The position numbers were made by a program, and so were the translations under genes. From positions 1 through 15,332 of the forward strand of contig CALGGV010000253.1 of assembly GCA_937915725.1 (NCBI GenBank): a stretch of DNA of 15,332 nt, in the 5' to 3' direction. Each line of letters starts with the position of its first letter. The stretch's first letter is position 1. Below are positions 13,760 through 15,332 of the stretch, piece after piece. The DNA is from an uncultured Selenomonadales bacterium. GTDB lineage: Bacteria; Bacillota; Negativicutes; Selenomonadales; Selenomonadaceae. The notes beneath the pieces are model-generated. The model was not told where the DNA came from. It worked only from the letters and a program-made list of their open reading frames with translations, and made no database searches.

Positions 13760-14299
13760 TTGAAATTAGGAAAAATTTTAGGTGTAGGAATTTTGGCAAC
13801 GGGTTTAATTTTTAGCGGTTGCTTAGATGAAGAAGTTGAAACTTCGGCGGCGGCAGTTCAAATTACCGGCGAAAAATTTCCGCAGTTCTCAACTTTAAAT
13901 TTAAACAATGAAACTGTTACAAATAATATTTTTGCACAGAAAAAAATTACCGTGATAAATATTTGGGGAACATTTTGCCCGCCGTGTATTGATGAAATGC
14001 CGGAATTGGGCGAATGGGCAGAAGATATGCCGGACGACGCACAAATTATAGGGATTGTCTGCGATGCAAAAGGCGTTGACGATTATGAATCGATTGAGGC
14101 GGCAAAAGAAATTCTGCGCGAGGCTAATGCAAATTTTGTAAACATTTTGCCAAACGCCGAAATTAATCAATATCTGCAAAAAGTTGACGCGGTACCAACA
14201 ACAATTTTTGTTGACGCGCAGGGAAATTTAATTGGCGAGCCGGTAATTGGCGCAGATGTTGACAGCTACAAGGCTAGAGTTGCGGCTTACTTAAAATGA
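13760..14299 (+). CDS. TlpA/ResA-like thiol-disulfide oxidoreductase lipoprotein
   Basis: About 179 residues. The N-terminus is a lipoprotein signal: MKLGK, then a hydrophobic run ending IFSGC, with Cys21 as the lipidated residue. The mature domain is a thioredoxin fold with the active site WGTFCPPC (Cys73 and Cys76) and a cis-proline segment, VDAVPTTIFVDAQG, near the end. TlpA/ResA proteins reduce disulfides in exported proteins or in cytochrome c maturation outside the membrane and need an electron donor in the membrane. The TTG at 13760 is chosen as start because GGAAG (13747-13751) stands 8 nt before it and the lipoprotein signal then has normal length; a TTG at 13745 and a GTG at 13751 are in-frame alternatives. 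The stop overlaps the next start (ATGA), so it is the first gene of a three-gene operon. Confidence 0.88.
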   Translation: MKLGKILGVGILATGLIFSGCLDEEVETSAAAVQITGEKFPQFSTLNLNNETVTNNIFAQKKITVINIWGTFCPPCIDEMPELGEWAEDMPDDAQIIGIVCDAKGVDDYESIEAAKEILREANANFVNILPNAEINQYLQKVDAVPTTIFVDAQGNLIGEPVIGADVDSYKARVAAYLK

Positions 14300-14424
14300 A
14301 AAAAACTTTAGCGATAATTTTTACGTCGGCAATTTTCATTTGGTATGGAATTGAACGCGGAGAAGTTTCAATCGTGTTAAAAAAAGCAGTCAACATTTGC
14401 CTTGAATGTATCGGGCTGGGATAA
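14296..14424 (+). CDS. 42-residue CXXC membrane peptide (CD1871A-like)
   Basis: A very short gene: MKKTLAIIFTSAIFIWYGIE, RGEVSIVLKKAVN, then ICLECIGLG. It has one probable membrane helix (residues 4-18), a conserved RGE segment and a C-terminal CLEC motif (Cys35 and Cys38). It matches what I remember of the 'CD1871A family CXXC motif-containing protein' known from Clostridioides and relatives, which also lies between a thioredoxin-like gene and a 4Fe-4S gene. Its ATG overlaps the tlpA-like stop (ATGA), and its stop overlaps the next start (TAATG), so all three are translationally coupled. It may relay electrons between the polyferredoxin and the TlpA-like protein, but no function has been shown to my knowledge. 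It is easily missed by gene callers because of its size. Confidence 0.85.
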   Translation: MKKTLAIIFTSAIFIWYGIERGEVSIVLKKAVNICLECIGLG

Positions 14425-15251
14425 TGGAAAAGCGGAAATTTATTCAGTTGCTGTCAATTTTTTTAATGAATCCGCACGTTGGGAATTTTTTCACGGGCAA
14501 AATTTATAAGGGTGATTTAAAAAATTTCTGCGCACCCGTTTTAAATTGTTATTCTTGTCCGGCGGCAACTTTTGCCTGTCCTATTGGCGCGTTGCAAGCT
14601 GTAGGCGGCGCGGCGGGTTTTAAGTTCAGCTTTTATGTTGCAGGATTTTTACTTTTAATTGGAGTAATTTTTGGGCGTGCTATTTGCGGTTTTTTGTGTC
14701 CGTTCGGTTTTTTTCAAGAATTGCTTTACAAAATCCCCTGTCGAAAATTAAAATTATGGCGGCGGCTGATTTATCTGAAATATTTTGTGCTGATAATTTT
14801 TGTGCTGATTTTACCTGCAACTTTGACAAATTACGCGGGAATTGGCGCGCCGGCTTTTTGTGAATACATTTGCCCGGCAGGAACTTTTGAGGCGGGCTTA
14901 CCGATAATCGCCACGCACGCAGAATTTAAAAATATTTTGGGCGAACTTTTTACTTTGAAAATTTCCATCTTGTTTGTAACGATTTTGGGAAGTGTTATGA
15001 TTTACAGATTTTTTTGCAGGATACTTTGTCCGCTCGGCGCAATTTACGGGCTGTTGAATCGTTACAGCGTTTACGGCTTGAGTTTTGACGAAAAACTTTG
15101 TACGAAATGTGGGCGTTGCAGTAAAATTTGTAAAATGAATGTCAAGCCGAATTGTCAAAAAAATTTGGCTGAATGTATTTATTGCGGCGAATGTGAAAAA
15201 ATTTGCAAGACGGGCGCAATTCATTTTAGCTTGAAAAAAATTTACGACTGA
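14424..15251 (+). CDS. NapH/YccM-like membrane polyferredoxin (4Fe-4S protein)
   Basis: A 275-residue integral membrane iron-sulfur protein. About three to four hydrophobic helices are visible (roughly 68-88, 115-134, 176-196). Four short cysteine pairs of the NapH/CcoG type flank them: CYSC plus C52P, C88-x3-C92P, C146-x3-C150P and C198-x3-C202P. The C-terminus carries two classical [4Fe-4S] motifs, C226/C229/C232/C236 and C251/C254/C257/C261. Such proteins carry electrons from cytoplasmic donors to the membrane or across it. The ATG at 14424 overlaps the stop of the CXXC peptide gene; an in-frame ATG at 14406 is rejected because it lies inside that gene and has no better ribosome site. Partnered with a TlpA-like lipoprotein, it probably supplies reducing power outside the membrane (inference). 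Its last 22 codons are the first copy of a tandem duplication. Confidence 0.88.
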   Translation: MEKRKFIQLLSIFLMNPHVGNFFTGKIYKGDLKNFCAPVLNCYSCPAATFACPIGALQAVGGAAGFKFSFYVAGFLLLIGVIFGRAICGFLCPFGFFQELLYKIPCRKLKLWRRLIYLKYFVLIIFVLILPATLTNYAGIGAPAFCEYICPAGTFEAGLPIIATHAEFKNILGELFTLKISILFVTILGSVMIYRFFCRILCPLGAIYGLLNRYSVYGLSFDEKLCTKCGRCSKICKMNVKPNCQKNLAECIYCGECEKICKTGAIHFSLKKIYD

Positions 15252-15332
15252 AAAATTTTGGCGAATGTGAAAAAATTTGTAAGGCAAGCGCAATTCATTT
15301 TGGCTTGAAAAAATTTACGGCTGAATAATTTC
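15186..15332. repeat. Diverged 74-bp tandem duplication of the polyferredoxin 3' end
   Basis: Copy A (15186-15259) covers the final codons and stop of the polyferredoxin gene; copy B (15260 to the window end) repeats it with scattered substitutions and a one-base shortening of an A-run. Both begin GGCGAATGTGAAAAAATTTG. Copy B still reads GECEKICKASAIHFGLKK, then FTAE and a stop, in its own frame, but it has no start codon and is out of frame with copy A, so it is probably untranslated. Confidence 0.85.

Noticed and set aside
14898..15293. 131-residue minus-strand reading frame opposite the polyferredoxin
   Set aside because: Antisense shadow of a gene with clear cysteine motifs; no ribosome site or family features.
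1..15332. CRISPR array, tRNA or rRNA genes, phage genes
   Set aside because: No spaced identical repeats, no cloverleaf-like or rRNA-like segments and no phage structural genes were seen in the window.

Overview
The window looks like chromosomal DNA of a low-GC anaerobic member of the Bacillota, most likely a Negativicutes (Selenomonadales-type) organism. This is inferred from AT-rich DNA that still favours GCC/GCG alanine codons, strong AGGAGG-type ribosome binding sites, frequent TTG starts, and the gene set: a TelA-family protein, a PASTA-type PBP, a STAS antagonist, lactate dehydrogenase, and a TlpA / small CXXC protein / polyferredoxin trio. The genus cannot be fixed from the sequence alone.

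Layout. Positions 1-1582 (minus) hold an acyl-CoA ligase cut by the window edge. It is divergent from a plus-strand cluster: TelA (1817-2977), a class B penicillin-binding protein with one PASTA domain (2980-5025) and a STAS protein (5073-5405). Well-formed sigma-70 promoters for both directions lie between 1705 and 1778. At the STAS stop codon begins a gene-less, hairpin-rich segment (about 5407-5655) whose two ends look like IS200/IS605 termini. A small unknown acidic protein follows (5671-6018).

From 6137 to 11991 all genes are on the minus strand: a Tat-signal metallo-beta-lactamase-fold hydrolase, a GtrB-like membrane glycosyltransferase, a free-standing NRPS-type condensation-domain protein, a Bcr/CflA MFS exporter and a papain-like/C39-like protein of unknown role. 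Several are separate transcription units: intrinsic terminators follow the exporter and the condensation protein, and a TTGACA-17-TAAAAT promoter sits directly behind one of these terminators to drive the glycosyltransferase.

From 12204 to the end the genes are on the plus strand: a small secreted protein, an L-lactate dehydrogenase with its own promoter and terminator, then an overlapping three-gene operon encoding a TlpA-like lipoprotein, a 42-residue CXXC membrane peptide and a NapH-like membrane polyferredoxin. These three probably pass electrons from the cytoplasm or membrane to thiols outside the membrane (inference). The window ends in a diverged 74-bp tandem duplication of the polyferredoxin gene's 3' end.

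The accessory signal is mostly in non-coding DNA: (i) a two-copy MITE-like element with 19-bp inverted ends (7326-7563, and a shortened copy at 12074-12190); (ii) a degenerate heptanucleotide repeat (consensus TAGTCCC/GGGACTA) at four intergenic places, one of which supplies the last codons of the glycosyltransferase; (iii) the IS200/IS605-like remnant.
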